A stretch of DNA of 30,645 nt from Phil1 sp964612925 (GCA_964612925.1 CAZTFU010000022.1:1-30645), one strand, 5' to 3'; counted from the stretch's first letter, positions 13,041 through 21,605 are shown. The notes: generated by a model not told the origin, from the sequence alone. Program-made: numbers and translations.

Positions 13041-14513
13041 TTATATCTTTTCGGCAACGCCCGTGCGTGCGTTGAATTCGTTTATAAGCTTATCAAGATC
13101 CTTGGCCTGATCGTGTATACCCGTCCAATAATCGCGGTCATACCACTGGGCGTTGAGCTCATCAACGGTCTTGCCCTGCTGTTCAACCCAAGTGTAATAC
13201 TTCAGATTGTGTACGCGCTTGCGGTCGGCATAGGTAAGCTCCGCCATGTTGTCCGTGCGGATGCCGTGCAGATGCTCGCTGTAGTCGCGTGCGGCGGTAA
13301 GAATGGAGTATTCGCCCTGCTGCTCGTCAAGTTCCTTTATGCGGCTTTCGTACATAACGGCACTGTCGGTCGCAACGGTTGCAACCACATCGTCCGAGGT
13401 AAGCTCGTAGTATTTTGCGAACTTGATGCAGCAAAGCATATTTGCAATGCCGCTTATGCCGAGCAGCGAAAGCTGATCTATGGTCTCCTGCGGCACGCCC
13501 GCAACCTCACGGAGGTACTTGTGACCCTCTTCACTGTTGAAGAGTCTGAGCAGGTTCTGGCTGTCCTCATCGTCGATATCTATTACCATGTCGGTATTGC
13601 GTACATTGTGTACCCAAGGCACATGCTTGTCGCCAATGCCCTCTATGCGGTGGCCGCCAAAGCCGTTGTCAAGCAGAGTGGGGCACTGGAGTGCTTCGCC
13701 CACGGCAAGCTTGGAATAGGGATACTGTTCCTTCAGATAATCACCCGCGCTCATCGTACCTGCGGAGCCCGATGTGAAGCAGGCACCCGCAAAGCGGCTG
13801 TTCGGGGTCTTTATGCTTTCATACGCTTCCGCTATGGCGTGGCCCGTTACCTGGTAGTGCCAAAGCACGTTGCCCATTTCCTCAAACTGGTTGAATATTA
13901 TAACATCCTCTCTGGTGCGCCTGAGTTCCCACGTCTTATCGAATATTTCCTTAACGTTGGATTCGCAACCGGGTGTGGCAATTACCTCGCCCGCTATCTT
14001 GGAAAGCCAATCAAAGCGTTCCTGACTCATTTCGGCAGGCAGTATTGCAACGGATTCGCAGCCGAGCAGCTTTGAATTGTATGCGCCGCCGCGGCAGTAA
14101 TTGCCCGTGGACGGCCACACGGCCTTATTATACGTTGGGTCAAACTGACCCGTTACAAGGCGCGGTGCCAAGCAGCCAAAACTCGCGCCCACCTTATGAC
14201 AGCCCGTCGGGAACCACTTGCCGCACATTATGATTATGCGTGCATCAACGCCCGTAAGTGAGGAGGGAAGCTCAATAAAGTTTACCCCGCCAAATCCGCC
14301 GCCGTGCATGGTGGGTTCATTATGCCAGCTTATCCTGAAAAGGTTAAGCGGATTAACATCCCACAAGCCGACATTCTTCAGCGCATTCTTCACGTTCTGA
14401 GGAATAAGCGCGGGGTTTTGCATCTGCGCAAAGGTAGGAATAAGAATATTGCGCTCCTTTGCACGGTCTATGGCATGTTGCAGCCGTTCTTCATGCACAG
14501 TAAGGTCGATCAT
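13041..14513 (-). CDS. Pyridoxal-phosphate-dependent enzyme, fold type II (tryptophan synthase beta superfamily)
   Basis: A 490-residue enzyme. The probable PLP lysine is in GCHKVGASFG (K107), followed by the STGNYCRGG loop (135-143) that resembles the substrate-binding STGN of cysteine synthase relatives, and TSGSAGTMSAGDYL, a Gly-rich phosphate-binding region. It is longer than cysteine synthase (about 310 residues) and belongs to a family annotated only as PLP-dependent enzyme in Clostridia. OrtB-like amino-acid thiolase subunits are distant length-matched comparators, but no ortA partner lies beside it. The substrate is therefore unknown. GGAGAG precedes the ATG, and the gene has its own promoter (14589-14617) and terminator, so it is monocistronic. 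Confidence 0.8.
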   Translation of the reverse strand: MIDLTVHEERLQHAIDRAKERNILIPTFAQMQNPALIPQNVKNALKNVGLWDVNPLNLFRISWHNEPTMHGGGFGGVNFIELPSSLTGVDARIIIMCGKWFPTGCHKVGASFGCLAPRLVTGQFDPTYNKAVWPSTGNYCRGGAYNSKLLGCESVAILPAEMSQERFDWLSKIAGEVIATPGCESNVKEIFDKTWELRRTREDVIIFNQFEEMGNVLWHYQVTGHAIAEAYESIKTPNSRFAGACFTSGSAGTMSAGDYLKEQYPYSKLAVGEALQCPTLLDNGFGGHRIEGIGDKHVPWVHNVRNTDMVIDIDDEDSQNLLRLFNSEEGHKYLREVAGVPQETIDQLSLLGISGIANMLCCIKFAKYYELTSDDVVATVATDSAVMYESRIKELDEQQGEYSILTAARDYSEHLHGIRTDNMAELTYADRKRVHNLKYYTWVEQQGKTVDELNAQWYDRDYWTGIHDQAKDLDKLINEFNARTGVAEKI

Positions 14514-14588
14514 GGTTACTCTCCGTTTATAATATTATTGGAAATTCGGCCGCATAAGCATCAAACACACGGCCTTTCACCTACAATA

Positions 14589-14617
14589 ATTTTATTGCTT
14601 TTGTCGGCCGTTGTAAA
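14589..14617 (-). promoter_or_regulatory. Sigma-A promoter of the PLP-enzyme gene
   Basis: On the minus strand, TTTACA (14612-14617), 17-base spacer, TAAAAT (14589-14594). About 75 bases of leader precede the ATG at 14513. Confidence 0.65.
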
Positions 14618-14656
14618 CCCTTATATGCGGCATAGCTAAAAGTTTTTTGGGTAATC

Positions 14657-15931
14657 TTACTGATTTTTGCGTTCCTTGTCGGTAATGGTGCGTATTTCCT
14701 CATCCGTGGGCGGTGTGGGGCGCATGCCGAGATCGTAACGCTTCTGCTCAACGCGCTTATTCACCCATTCCGATATAAGCGTATACAATATCGCCATTAC
14801 GGGCACGCAAAGCACCACGCCCGCTATGCCGAAAAGGCCGTTGCCGAGTATTACGGCTATCATCACCCATATTCCCGAAAGGCCGACCGCGTTCCCCACA
14901 ACCTTGGGATACACAAGGTTTGCTTCAAGCTGCTGCACAACAAGCAACAGTATAATAAACCATATTGTCATGGGCGGATCCGTCACAAATATTATCAGAG
15001 CACCCACCGCACCCGAGCACCACGGCCCGATTATCGGCACCATTTGCGTTATACCGACTATAACGCTTATCAGCAGCGCATACGGCATTGAGAATATCCT
15101 CATGGCGATAAACGTCATAATGCCGAGAATGGTACATTCTATTATCATGCCGTACAAATACCGGTTCAGCGTTTCGTTTGCGCGTGTGCATATGTCAAGC
15201 ACAGCGGTTGCCGTTTTGTCGCTGAATATGGCGACTACTACCTTTTTAAGCTGGAATATAAGCTTCTCCTTATTATATAAAGCATATACGCTTATAACCA
15301 ATGCAAGCAGCATATCCACCGCAAACGCCACCACGCTGAATGTAAAGCGCAGTATTGTTTCCGCGGCGGTGCTTACGAATTTATCAAGTGAAAGCACAAG
15401 GCTTTGACCGAAATCGTAAAGCATCTGCTCCACATCTTCGGAAAGGGTTACTCTTTGCTGTATGGATTCCGCCCACTTGACAAGCCCGTCAATATACCCG
15501 TCAAAGCTTGCCGCAAGCGTTGTTATGCTCTCTGCGGCCTTTGGGATTATCATAAGCAGCACGGCAGCTATCACCATGAACACGAGCACCATCGCAAGCG
15601 TTAAGCAAAGCGCACGCTTCAGTCCCAAGCGTTTGGCGTTCCACTTTTTGAACACCCTGTTTTCAAGAAAGCGCATTGGCATATTCGCAAGGAAGGCTAT
15701 AACCACCGCGACGAATACCGGCGTAAGCAGGTCAAAAAAGCCCTTCACCGCTGCGGATACGGCAGTAAAGTGCTCAAAAAATTCATACAAAAGTATTCCG
15801 AACGTTATAACGGCAATCGGCCTCCTTGTGCCGCGCCATATAGCATCGAATTTGCTTTTGCCCCTGTTTTCGCTTTGTCCGCCCTGCACGTTGTCGGCAG
15901 AGTCGGCTTCGTTCCCCATCCGTTTTTCCAT
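14657..15931 (-). CDS. AI-2E family transporter (UPF0118 permease)
   Basis: A 424-residue polytopic membrane protein with about seven or eight hydrophobic helices: pairs near 35-55 and 65-90, one near 110-130, a soluble loop (about 135-190), then several more. It matches the AI-2E/PerM/YtvI family, including the GIMTFIAMRIF region, the IVGITQMVPIIGPW motif and the LEANLVYPKVVGNAVGLSG motif. Family members export small molecules or ions; an autoinducer-2 role is proven only for a few. YtvI-like members in spore formers are linked to sporulation, which would suit its place downstream of the SpoIIE-like gene (inference). The N-terminal 30 residues are hydrophilic. It starts six bases after the UspA-like gene. 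Confidence 0.88.
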   Translation of the reverse strand: MEKRMGNEADSADNVQGGQSENRGKSKFDAIWRGTRRPIAVITFGILLYEFFEHFTAVSAAVKGFFDLLTPVFVAVVIAFLANMPMRFLENRVFKKWNAKRLGLKRALCLTLAMVLVFMVIAAVLLMIIPKAAESITTLAASFDGYIDGLVKWAESIQQRVTLSEDVEQMLYDFGQSLVLSLDKFVSTAAETILRFTFSVVAFAVDMLLALVISVYALYNKEKLIFQLKKVVVAIFSDKTATAVLDICTRANETLNRYLYGMIIECTILGIMTFIAMRIFSMPYALLISVIVGITQMVPIIGPWCSGAVGALIIFVTDPPMTIWFIILLLVVQQLEANLVYPKVVGNAVGLSGIWVMIAVILGNGLFGIAGVVLCVPVMAILYTLISEWVNKRVEQKRYDLGMRPTPPTDEEIRTITDKERKNQ

Positions 15932-15937
15932 ATTAGT

Positions 15938-16345
15938 TTATCCCCTTGCGGCCACTATATCAAATTCAACGTCGGGAAGCCTTCTTTGCAACCGCATGGC
16001 AAGCGGCTCCTTGCCGCCGCCGTGGCCTGCCGCGCCGAGTATGATAATGCTTGCGCCCTTATCCTTTGCAAAATCCACCAATGCGTCCTCCACATCCTCA
16101 CTGCGGATAAGCGAAAGCTCCGCACCCGCAAGCTGTGCGGCCGTAAAAAGATACTCTATCGCATCGGACTCAAACGGTGTGTTCATAAAGTTCCTGCCCG
16201 TTTCCACGCAGTGAACAACATGCACGCTGCTGTCCTGCCCTGCGCGCTCCACTCCGCGGGCGATAAGCTGATCACAGCTCCTTTGCCCCGTTACGCACAC
16301 CATTATCACCTTTTTGGCAACGCTATTCTCTGTTGCGTTCTTCAT
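15938..16345 (-). CDS. Universal stress protein-like (UspA/KdpD-USP domain)
   Basis: A 135-residue single-domain protein. Its VMVCVTGQRSCDQLIARG opening matches the Usp domain of KdpD sensor kinases rather than classical UspA. It ends with an ILGAAGHGGGKEP stretch that resembles the GxxGxG nucleotide-binding loop, followed by RRLPDVEFDIVAA. It probably binds ATP or another nucleotide in the cytosol; its signalling role is unknown. Its ATG overlaps the LOG gene by 23 bases, supported by GAGGAGG ten bases upstream. The next gene follows six bases later, so the group is one operon. Confidence 0.75.
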   Translation of the reverse strand: MKNATENSVAKKVIMVCVTGQRSCDQLIARGVERAGQDSSVHVVHCVETGRNFMNTPFESDAIEYLFTAAQLAGAELSLIRSEDVEDALVDFAKDKGASIIILGAAGHGGGKEPLAMRLQRRLPDVEFDIVAARG

Positions 16346-16928
16346 GTCCCTTCACCGCCTCCTCTATCTTATCAGGCAGTTTTGCCCGCTTAAAGCCGAT
16401 AAGCTTTTCGATTGCATCCTCGGCATTCTCGGCCCGTGCGAACAGGGTCAGGCATTCGCTGCGCATAAACCCTTCCTTCACAAGATGCTCGAATTGATTG
16501 AACAGCCCCGTATAAAATCCGTCCTGATCGAGTATTATCACCGGCGCATCGATATAGCCGAGCTGGTTAAGCGTAAGCGTTTCAAGCAGTTCCTCAAGCG
16601 TGCCCACGCCGCCCGGCAGCGTTACAAAGCCGCTGCTCATGCGCTCCATAAGTGCCTTGCGCTCATGCATATCCTTGGTTACTATAAGCTCGTCACACCG
16701 TTCGAACGGTATGCCGGGTCGGTTCAGTTTTTCGGGTATAATGCCGATTACATAGCCGTTTGCAGATTTTACGCCGCGTGCGCATGCGCCCATAAGTCCC
16801 GTGCGTCCGCCCCCGAAAACAAGGCCGTAGCCGTTTTCGGCCAGCATACGGCCGAATTCTTCCGCTTCTTTTATATATTTATCGCTTATGTTGGGCGAGG
16901 ATGCGCCGAATATGCAAATGTTACCCAC
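16323..16928 (-). CDS. LOG-family (TIGR00730) nucleoside 5'-monophosphate phosphoribohydrolase
   Basis: A 201-residue protein with a Rossmann-like fold. Motifs are VFGGGRTGLMGACARG (about 37-52), the catalytic-site HERKALM (88-94) and PGGVGTLEE (105-113), the hallmark PGGxGTxxE of LOG proteins. LOG enzymes release free bases from cytokinin riboside monophosphates in plants; bacterial homologues cleave AMP or related nucleotides, so the natural substrate here is uncertain. Length fits the short group (about 180-200 residues). It lies between the SpoIIE-like gene and the UspA-like gene, with a weak promoter of its own just upstream (16963-16991). Confidence 0.9.
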   Translation of the reverse strand: MGNICIFGASSPNISDKYIKEAEEFGRMLAENGYGLVFGGGRTGLMGACARGVKSANGYVIGIIPEKLNRPGIPFERCDELIVTKDMHERKALMERMSSGFVTLPGGVGTLEELLETLTLNQLGYIDAPVIILDQDGFYTGLFNQFEHLVKEGFMRSECLTLFARAENAEDAIEKLIGFKRAKLPDKIEEAVKGHEERNRE

Positions 16929-16962
16929 TTTTCATTACCCCCGTGCGTATTATTACATATTA

Positions 16963-16991
16963 AGTATATCATTATGGCGCTCCGTATTAAA
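16963..16991 (-). promoter_or_regulatory. Possible promoter of the LOG-UspA-AI-2E genes
   Basis: On the minus strand, TTTAAT (16986-16991), 17-base spacer, TATACT (16963-16968). It sits between the SpoIIE-like stop and the LOG start; both hexamers are imperfect. Confidence 0.4.
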
Positions 16992-16994
16992 GCA

Positions 16995-18437
16995 TTAAAA
17001 CTGGGCTTTTTTGTGACAGGAATAAAATCGTGCCACTATCGCACTCATATCATCCCGCTCACTGACCCCGCCCGCACGCCGTATAAGTGCATGTGCGGCC
17101 TGTCTTGGCGGCAAATCCTCCTCCACCACATCATGCATTGCGGCGTAAAGCTCCGTGCCGAGCGCATCGCTCAACCCATCCGTCATAAGCACAAGCGTAT
17201 CCCCCGCGCGAATGTGCGCACTGCCGAGCCCTATGCGCGTTTCTTTTAATATGCCAAGCGGCGGTGCCTCCGCATACAGCGCCCTTATGCTCCCGTTGTG
17301 TATCAAAAATGCCGGCGGGGCGCTCTGCTTTAATATAACCGCATCCCCCGTTGCAAGGTCAACCTTTACTGCATCAAGCGTTGCATACAGCTCGTCCGTA
17401 TTGGTCGAATACATAAACTCATTAATGCTCCGTATGGCATCCTCCTCCATAAAGCCTATTGCCATAAGTTCTCCGTACATTTCCACCGCGCGTGTGCTTT
17501 CCCTGTGTGCCGCGTGGCCCGAGCCCATGCCGTCACTTAAAACAAGCAAAAGTTCCCTGCCCATGCGCCGTATCGCCACAGAATCGCCGTTTGTGGGGCT
17601 TTTCGCCATTGCAACGGCCGCCGAAGCCGCCTCCACGCCAAGGCTTGTGCGCTTTGATGCGCCGCTTAGGCTCATGCGCTCCATAGCCGCGCCCATGCCG
17701 CACAAATACGCTCCGCAATGCGGCAGTGTTTCGGCCATCTGCTGTGCCATTGCCGCTGCGCCCTTCAGCTTTAATCGCGTATCGTTCAATTCGCGCACGG
17801 CAAGCCGATTGTATCTTGAAAGGCTAAGCGCACATGCCGCACAGAGTACAAGCGGCATTATGCACTTTGCGCCGCCGATGTACGCACACGCGCCAAGCAC
17901 GCACATAAATATTGCAAGCGTTACCGTTTCCGCCCGTCTCAGCCGCTTCCCGCGCACATATGCCCACACCGCATTCCATGCAATAGTAAGCGCATAGCAC
18001 AGCGGAACCGTTGCAAGCAGTGCGCACACGCCGAGTATAAACGCCCTCCTGTTCGTGCCGTACACGGCCGCAAGGGGCACGCTTTGCGCAACAAGTGCCG
18101 CCGTAAAGCGTATATACGGCGGTGTCTCCTCTCCGCGCCTATCCTTAAAGGCACTGAGCAGCAGCTCCGCCCCCGCTGTCAGCATGCACGCGGCAACGCT
18201 TACCATGCTGCCGCCACACGCCGCACCGAATGTCGCCGCAAGTGCCGTAACGCAGGGGGAGAGTGCATAGAACCACGCCGCACAGCATATCGCCCCGCCG
18301 AACGGCGAACAGCTGTACCGCCCCGCCGATGCCATGATAAATGCACACAATGCCTCAATACAGCACCTTTGCAGGTCCGTTTCGTTTCGCACGTCAGCAA
18401 TTCGTGCCGCTATATTCTTCAAACCCTTGGCTTCCAT
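16995..18437 (-). CDS. spoIIE: Compact SpoIIE-like membrane PP2C phosphatase
   Basis: A 480-residue protein. Hydrophobic helices fill about residues 28-205. A short linker follows, then a PP2C-type SpoIIE phosphatase domain (about 280-472). Key features are NGDS (283-286), ISDGMGNG-like LSDGMGSGHAAH (300-311), the TDGL metal motif (419-422) and RDDMS (461-465), giving the aspartates that hold two metal ions. SpoIIE dephosphorylates SpoIIAA to release sigma-F in the forespore and interacts with FtsZ. Bacillus SpoIIE has about 830 residues; this one has a shorter membrane part and lacks much of the central FtsZ-binding/oligomerisation region. A putative 0A box is found upstream. It could instead be another stress-type phosphatase, but motif order is SpoIIE-like. 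Confidence 0.85.
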   Translation of the reverse strand: MEAKGLKNIAARIADVRNETDLQRCCIEALCAFIMASAGRYSCSPFGGAICCAAWFYALSPCVTALAATFGAACGGSMVSVAACMLTAGAELLLSAFKDRRGEETPPYIRFTAALVAQSVPLAAVYGTNRRAFILGVCALLATVPLCYALTIAWNAVWAYVRGKRLRRAETVTLAIFMCVLGACAYIGGAKCIMPLVLCAACALSLSRYNRLAVRELNDTRLKLKGAAAMAQQMAETLPHCGAYLCGMGAAMERMSLSGASKRTSLGVEAASAAVAMAKSPTNGDSVAIRRMGRELLLVLSDGMGSGHAAHRESTRAVEMYGELMAIGFMEEDAIRSINEFMYSTNTDELYATLDAVKVDLATGDAVILKQSAPPAFLIHNGSIRALYAEAPPLGILKETRIGLGSAHIRAGDTLVLMTDGLSDALGTELYAAMHDVVEEDLPPRQAAHALIRRAGGVSERDDMSAIVARFYSCHKKAQF

Positions 18438-18461
18438 CTCAGTCTGCCCTTTCGCATAAGT

Positions 18462-18504
18462 ATTATAAAGATTTTAGCGTATCACATCATGCTTTATTGA
18501 CGAA
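18462..18504 (-). promoter_or_regulatory. spoIIE promoter region with putative Spo0A box
   Basis: A perfect TATAAT lies on the minus strand at 18462-18467. No good -35 is present 17 bases upstream. A TGACGAA match to the 0A-box consensus TGNCGAA occurs on the plus strand at 18498-18504, about 45 bases before the likely start. A poor -35 next to a 0A box fits activation by phosphorylated Spo0A, but one seven-base match may be chance. Confidence 0.4.
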
Positions 18505-18589
18505 CAAGCGTAAAGAATAATTGCGCATATGGTGGATTATTGCCGCAAACATGCGTTATAATAAATAATCAACCAAAGGAGAAACCGCA

Positions 18590-19138
18590 ATGCGTTATTG
18601 GACAAAGCAACATGAAAGCGTTTATGACACGCTTATTAAGTGCGGAAGATACGTTGCACGGCGCGACTATGTATATGCGGAACAGCAGGACGGCGCAGAC
18701 ATAATGCTCAAGGCCTACGATTGGCTTTATGAAAATCACCCGCTCAAATCCATCCGTCCCGATGATGCAGAATGCGTCATATGGCTTTCCCCGTCAAAGG
18801 ATGCCACGATGCTGAGTGAAGAAGGCCGCGTAATAATAGAGTTTGAAATAGACCCTTCTCTCGTGTACGGCGTAAACGTAGCAAAATGGGGCAGTATGCT
18901 GAATTATTCATACATCCCAAGCGATGAGGCCGACCTTGCGCGGCACAGAAGGGAGCTTGCCCTTCGCGGCATAAGCGATGCAAAGGCCGTTATGACTCCG
19001 TTCTATCCCGATATTGCCCGGGAAATAAAGCAAAGCTGGCTGCGGCTTTTTGACGATTCGATAATGCTCGGCAGCGATGCATATTATGCAACCGTATGGG
19101 AGCTGAAAAAAGAATGGCTGATAGACGTAACACGATAA
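18590..19138 (+). CDS. DUF3841 family protein, copy 1
   Basis: A 182-residue soluble protein matching DUF3841, whose function is unknown. Conserved points shared with the neighbour are YDWLYENHPL, an aromatic acid region near CVIWLSPSKD, the VAKWGSMLNYSYIP stretch, RRELALRGISDAK, FYPDIAREIKQSWLRLFDD, and the final ATVWELKKEWLIDV. It has no membrane segment and no recognised catalytic motif. AAAGGAG lies before the ATG at 18590. A TATAAT at 18557-18562 may be its -10, without a good -35. The second copy overlaps its 3' end, so both are expressed together. Confidence 0.8.
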   Translation: MRYWTKQHESVYDTLIKCGRYVARRDYVYAEQQDGADIMLKAYDWLYENHPLKSIRPDDAECVIWLSPSKDATMLSEEGRVIIEFEIDPSLVYGVNVAKWGSMLNYSYIPSDEADLARHRRELALRGISDAKAVMTPFYPDIAREIKQSWLRLFDDSIMLGSDAYYATVWELKKEWLIDVTR

Positions 19139-19677
19139 GGCTGTATACCGCACAGACGGATGCCGTTATACAAGAGCTTACAAAAAGCGGAGTCTGCCAC
19201 TGTCGTGAGGAATATGTGAATACAAAATATGCTCAAAGCGCAGTGGGCTTTCTTATTGCGTACAGGTGGCTTGCGTCAAATGCGGCACGATTTGTGCCAA
19301 AGCCCGACGGTGCGGAGCTTATGTACTGGGCATTTACCGACAAAAACTATGTAACGCGGTCGGATAACGTGCTTGTGCTTGACGTGCCGAGGGAAAATGT
19401 ACTGCTTTTTGATTATGCCAAGTGGAACAGGATATTGCAGTTGAATTACATAGGCACCTCCCCCGCCGATGAAATGCGCTTTTCAAAAGAGCTTTCGCTT
19501 CGCGGAATAAGCGCGTATTCCGCCATGACGACCGATTTTTACCCCGAAATAAAGCAGCGCATATCTGAAAGCTGGCAACGGCTTTTTGAGGATGCAGGCT
19601 GTTTAATTGACAATGCGCGCCCCGTTCAGGCGGCACTGTGGGAAATACGCGGCGAATGGATAGTGAAAGATAAGTAA
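19114..19677 (+). CDS. DUF3841 family protein, copy 2
   Basis: A 187-residue paralogue of the preceding gene. The shared patterns are AYRWLASNAARF, DYAKWNRILQLNYIG, SKELSLRGISAYSA, FYPEIKQRISESWQRLFED and AALWEIRGEWIV. Outside these blocks the two differ greatly, so the duplication is old. The start at ATG 19114 is preferred over ATG 19096, because a GGGAG lies about ten bases upstream; the first 25 bases overlap the copy 1 reading frame. It carries an N-terminal extension of about six residues relative to copy 1. The function is unknown; possibly the two form a heterodimer. Confidence 0.75.
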   Translation: MADRRNTIRLYTAQTDAVIQELTKSGVCHCREEYVNTKYAQSAVGFLIAYRWLASNAARFVPKPDGAELMYWAFTDKNYVTRSDNVLVLDVPRENVLLFDYAKWNRILQLNYIGTSPADEMRFSKELSLRGISAYSAMTTDFYPEIKQRISESWQRLFEDAGCLIDNARPVQAALWEIRGEWIVKDK

Positions 19678-19693
19678 ACAAACCTTAACATTG

Positions 19694-19723
19694 GTGACAA
19701 AACGCTCTTATATGCTGTATAAT
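19694..19723 (+). promoter_or_regulatory. Sigma-A promoter of the envelope gene cluster
   Basis: GTGACA (19694-19699), 18-base spacer, TATAAT (19718-19723). Transcription would start near 19730, which supports the TTG start at 19773 rather than the ATG at 19740. Confidence 0.65.
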
Positions 19724-19772
19724 AGCGACTGAGCCTTTTATGGCACACATTGAATTGTTGGAGGCAAAACCC

Positions 19773-20519
19773 TTGCGATATATATTAAAACCGCTTTGTG
19801 CGGTATCGGCCGTGTTGATGCTTGTACTTTGTTGCGGCTGCAATGCCGCGGTGGTCGAAAACGGCGTAAACACGGATAACGACATTGTCAGTATACCCGA
19901 ACGCACATACGCTCCACAGTCGGTGCAACCCACGGTTGAAGTTACTGCCACGGCGGAGCCCACGCCCACCGTTGAACCTACGCCCGAACCCACACCCGAG
20001 GATGACGGCCTTCCGTATTATCTTTATGTGGAAAAGGGTTCTTTTACCCTTACCATATATGAAAAGGATGAAAACGGCGAATATACAAAGGTGTATAAAA
20101 CATACCGCATAGCGCACGGCGGCAACAAAACGCCCGCCGGCACATATACCCTTGGCGGGGACGAGGTGCGTGAAAGGTGGCATGATTTCCCGGATGGAGG
20201 AACGGTGCAGTACGCTACCCGTTACGAGGGGCGATTGTACATCCATTCCCCACTTTACGCAACAAGCGACCCCACGCAGATGTGGCCCAAGTATTATAAC
20301 GGAGACCACGGCATAGGGCTTGAATCAACGGGCGGCTGCCTGAGAATGGTCACGGAAGCAAGCAAGTTTATATATGAAAACTGCCCCGAGGGTACAACGC
20401 TTGAAATAGTCAACGGTTCTCCCCGCGGCACAACGAGTGAGGATATTCCAAGCCGCAACGGGCTGAGGATCGACCCCACCGATTATGACACACTGCGCGC
20501 AAAGGGCTACATTGAATAG
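19773..20519 (+). CDS. L,D-transpeptidase (YkuD) lipoprotein
   Basis: A 248-residue secreted lipoprotein. The TTG at 19773 follows GGAGG by eight bases and opens a signal peptide (RYILKPLCAVSAVLMLVLCCGC) ending at a lipobox-like cysteine. The upstream ATG at 19740 has no ribosome binding site and would leave only a ten-base leader. A spacer of Pro-Thr-Glu repeats follows, then a YkuD domain: LYVEKGSFTLTIYEKD, IAHGGNKTPAGTYTLGG, and the catalytic HGIGLESTGGCLRM with H179 and C189. The enzyme probably makes 3-3 crosslinks or attaches proteins to peptidoglycan outside the membrane. It is first of a cluster with a VanX-like dipeptidase and acetyltransferase genes. Confidence 0.88.
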   Translation: MRYILKPLCAVSAVLMLVLCCGCNAAVVENGVNTDNDIVSIPERTYAPQSVQPTVEVTATAEPTPTVEPTPEPTPEDDGLPYYLYVEKGSFTLTIYEKDENGEYTKVYKTYRIAHGGNKTPAGTYTLGGDEVRERWHDFPDGGTVQYATRYEGRLYIHSPLYATSDPTQMWPKYYNGDHGIGLESTGGCLRMVTEASKFIYENCPEGTTLEIVNGSPRGTTSEDIPSRNGLRIDPTDYDTLRAKGYIE

Positions 20520-20552
20520 AGCATCACTGCGGCATGAAGGGAGGCGGCACGG

Positions 20553-21605
20553 TTGAAGCGTATCTTTCCCAAGGCATTGCTTTTTATGCTTATCGTTTGC
20601 GCCGCGCTCAGCCTAAGCGGGTGTATTTATGTAGCGGATGACGATTCCGCCATAATAATTCCAAAGCCCGACGCGGTGAATACGCCCGAGTCCACCGCAC
20701 AGCCAACGCCCGAGCCCGAGCCCGTATACTATAAATCCCGCGTGAATACGCTAAACTGCCGAAGCACCGCGGACAAGACTAGCGATGCTAACATTGTCTG
20801 CCAAATCGGTTTTGAAGAAGGCGGCGAATATCTCGGCACCGAGGGCGAATTTACGCTACTAAGGCTTAGTGACGGGCGGGAGGTGTATTGCTACAGCGAA
20901 TACCTTGTTGAAAGGGATGTACAGCTTTACGCATATTTGGAGAAAGAGACCGCGCAGAAGGTTGACATAAAGACGGGCAAGCTTGTCTATGAGGCGGACG
21001 GCGCAACGCCCGTTATGGTAAAAAACGAGCTTGTGGATATGCGGCTGTATTTGCCCGATGCGGTGTATGAACAGCTTTTTGCGACCGAAAGGAACATAAC
21101 GGGAGCTCCGCTTTATTCGCGCGCTGTGCCGCTTATGCAGCTTGGCACGGTGAAAAAGCTTATCAAGGCATATGAAATATTCAAGTCGGACGGTTATACG
21201 CTTAAAGTATACGATGCCTACAGACCGATAAGCGTACAGCGAATACTGTATGACATAGTGCAAAACAGCAAGTGGATCGCCAACCCCGACACCACCGCAA
21301 GCAACCACAACCGCGGCTGTGCAATCGACCTTTCGCTTATAGTGGATGAAACGGGCGAAGAGATGGAAACGCCCACGCCCATGCACACATTCACCAAGCA
21401 ATCCGCAAGGAGTTGCACGGATTGGAGCGAGGAGGCGCGCGCAAACGTGGATTATATAACCGATGTTATGGCCCAATGCGGTTTTAACAGCATAGAAAGC
21501 GAATGGTGGCACTTTTCTGATAAGGATAGTGCAATGTACATGACAACGGATATTGACCTTGGCACGCTTACAATGCTACCAAAACAGGAGGAAAACCAAC
21601 AATGA
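20553..21605 (+). CDS. Lipoprotein with SH3-like domain and VanX-type D-Ala-D-Ala dipeptidase domain
   Basis: A 350-residue lipoprotein: signal peptide with lipobox LSGC (C24), a Thr/Pro/Glu-rich linker (35-58), an SH3b-like domain (about 60-122; LNCRSTADKTSDANIVCQI), a linker, then a peptidase M15D domain (about 160-330). Zinc ligands and catalytic residues fit VanX: DAYRP with R224, SNHNRGCAIDL with H252 and D259, and EWWH with E317 and H320. VanX hydrolyses D-Ala-D-Ala; secreted homologues act on peptidoglycan-derived dipeptides. Its sequence does not tell whether it affects glycopeptides, and no vanH or ligase gene is near. GGGAGG precedes the TTG start at 20553. Confidence 0.87.
   Translation: MKRIFPKALLFMLIVCAALSLSGCIYVADDDSAIIIPKPDAVNTPESTAQPTPEPEPVYYKSRVNTLNCRSTADKTSDANIVCQIGFEEGGEYLGTEGEFTLLRLSDGREVYCYSEYLVERDVQLYAYLEKETAQKVDIKTGKLVYEADGATPVMVKNELVDMRLYLPDAVYEQLFATERNITGAPLYSRAVPLMQLGTVKKLIKAYEIFKSDGYTLKVYDAYRPISVQRILYDIVQNSKWIANPDTTASNHNRGCAIDLSLIVDETGEEMETPTPMHTFTKQSARSCTDWSEEARANVDYITDVMAQCGFNSIESEWWHFSDKDSAMYMTTDIDLGTLTMLPKQEENQQ

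Noticed and set aside
13113..14075. Plus-strand open frame of 320 codons
   Set aside because: Antisense to the well-supported PLP enzyme; translation has no recognisable domain.
16314..17249. Plus-strand open frame of 311 codons
   Set aside because: Antisense to LOG and SpoIIE-like genes, with no ribosome binding site.
17155..17997. Plus-strand open frame of 280 codons
   Set aside because: Antisense to the SpoIIE-like phosphatase domain; Ser/Ala-rich shadow frame.
20553..21605. Vancomycin resistance cluster
   Set aside because: Only the VanX-type domain is present, as a secreted lipoprotein; no VanH, VanA/B ligase or VanRS pair is nearby.
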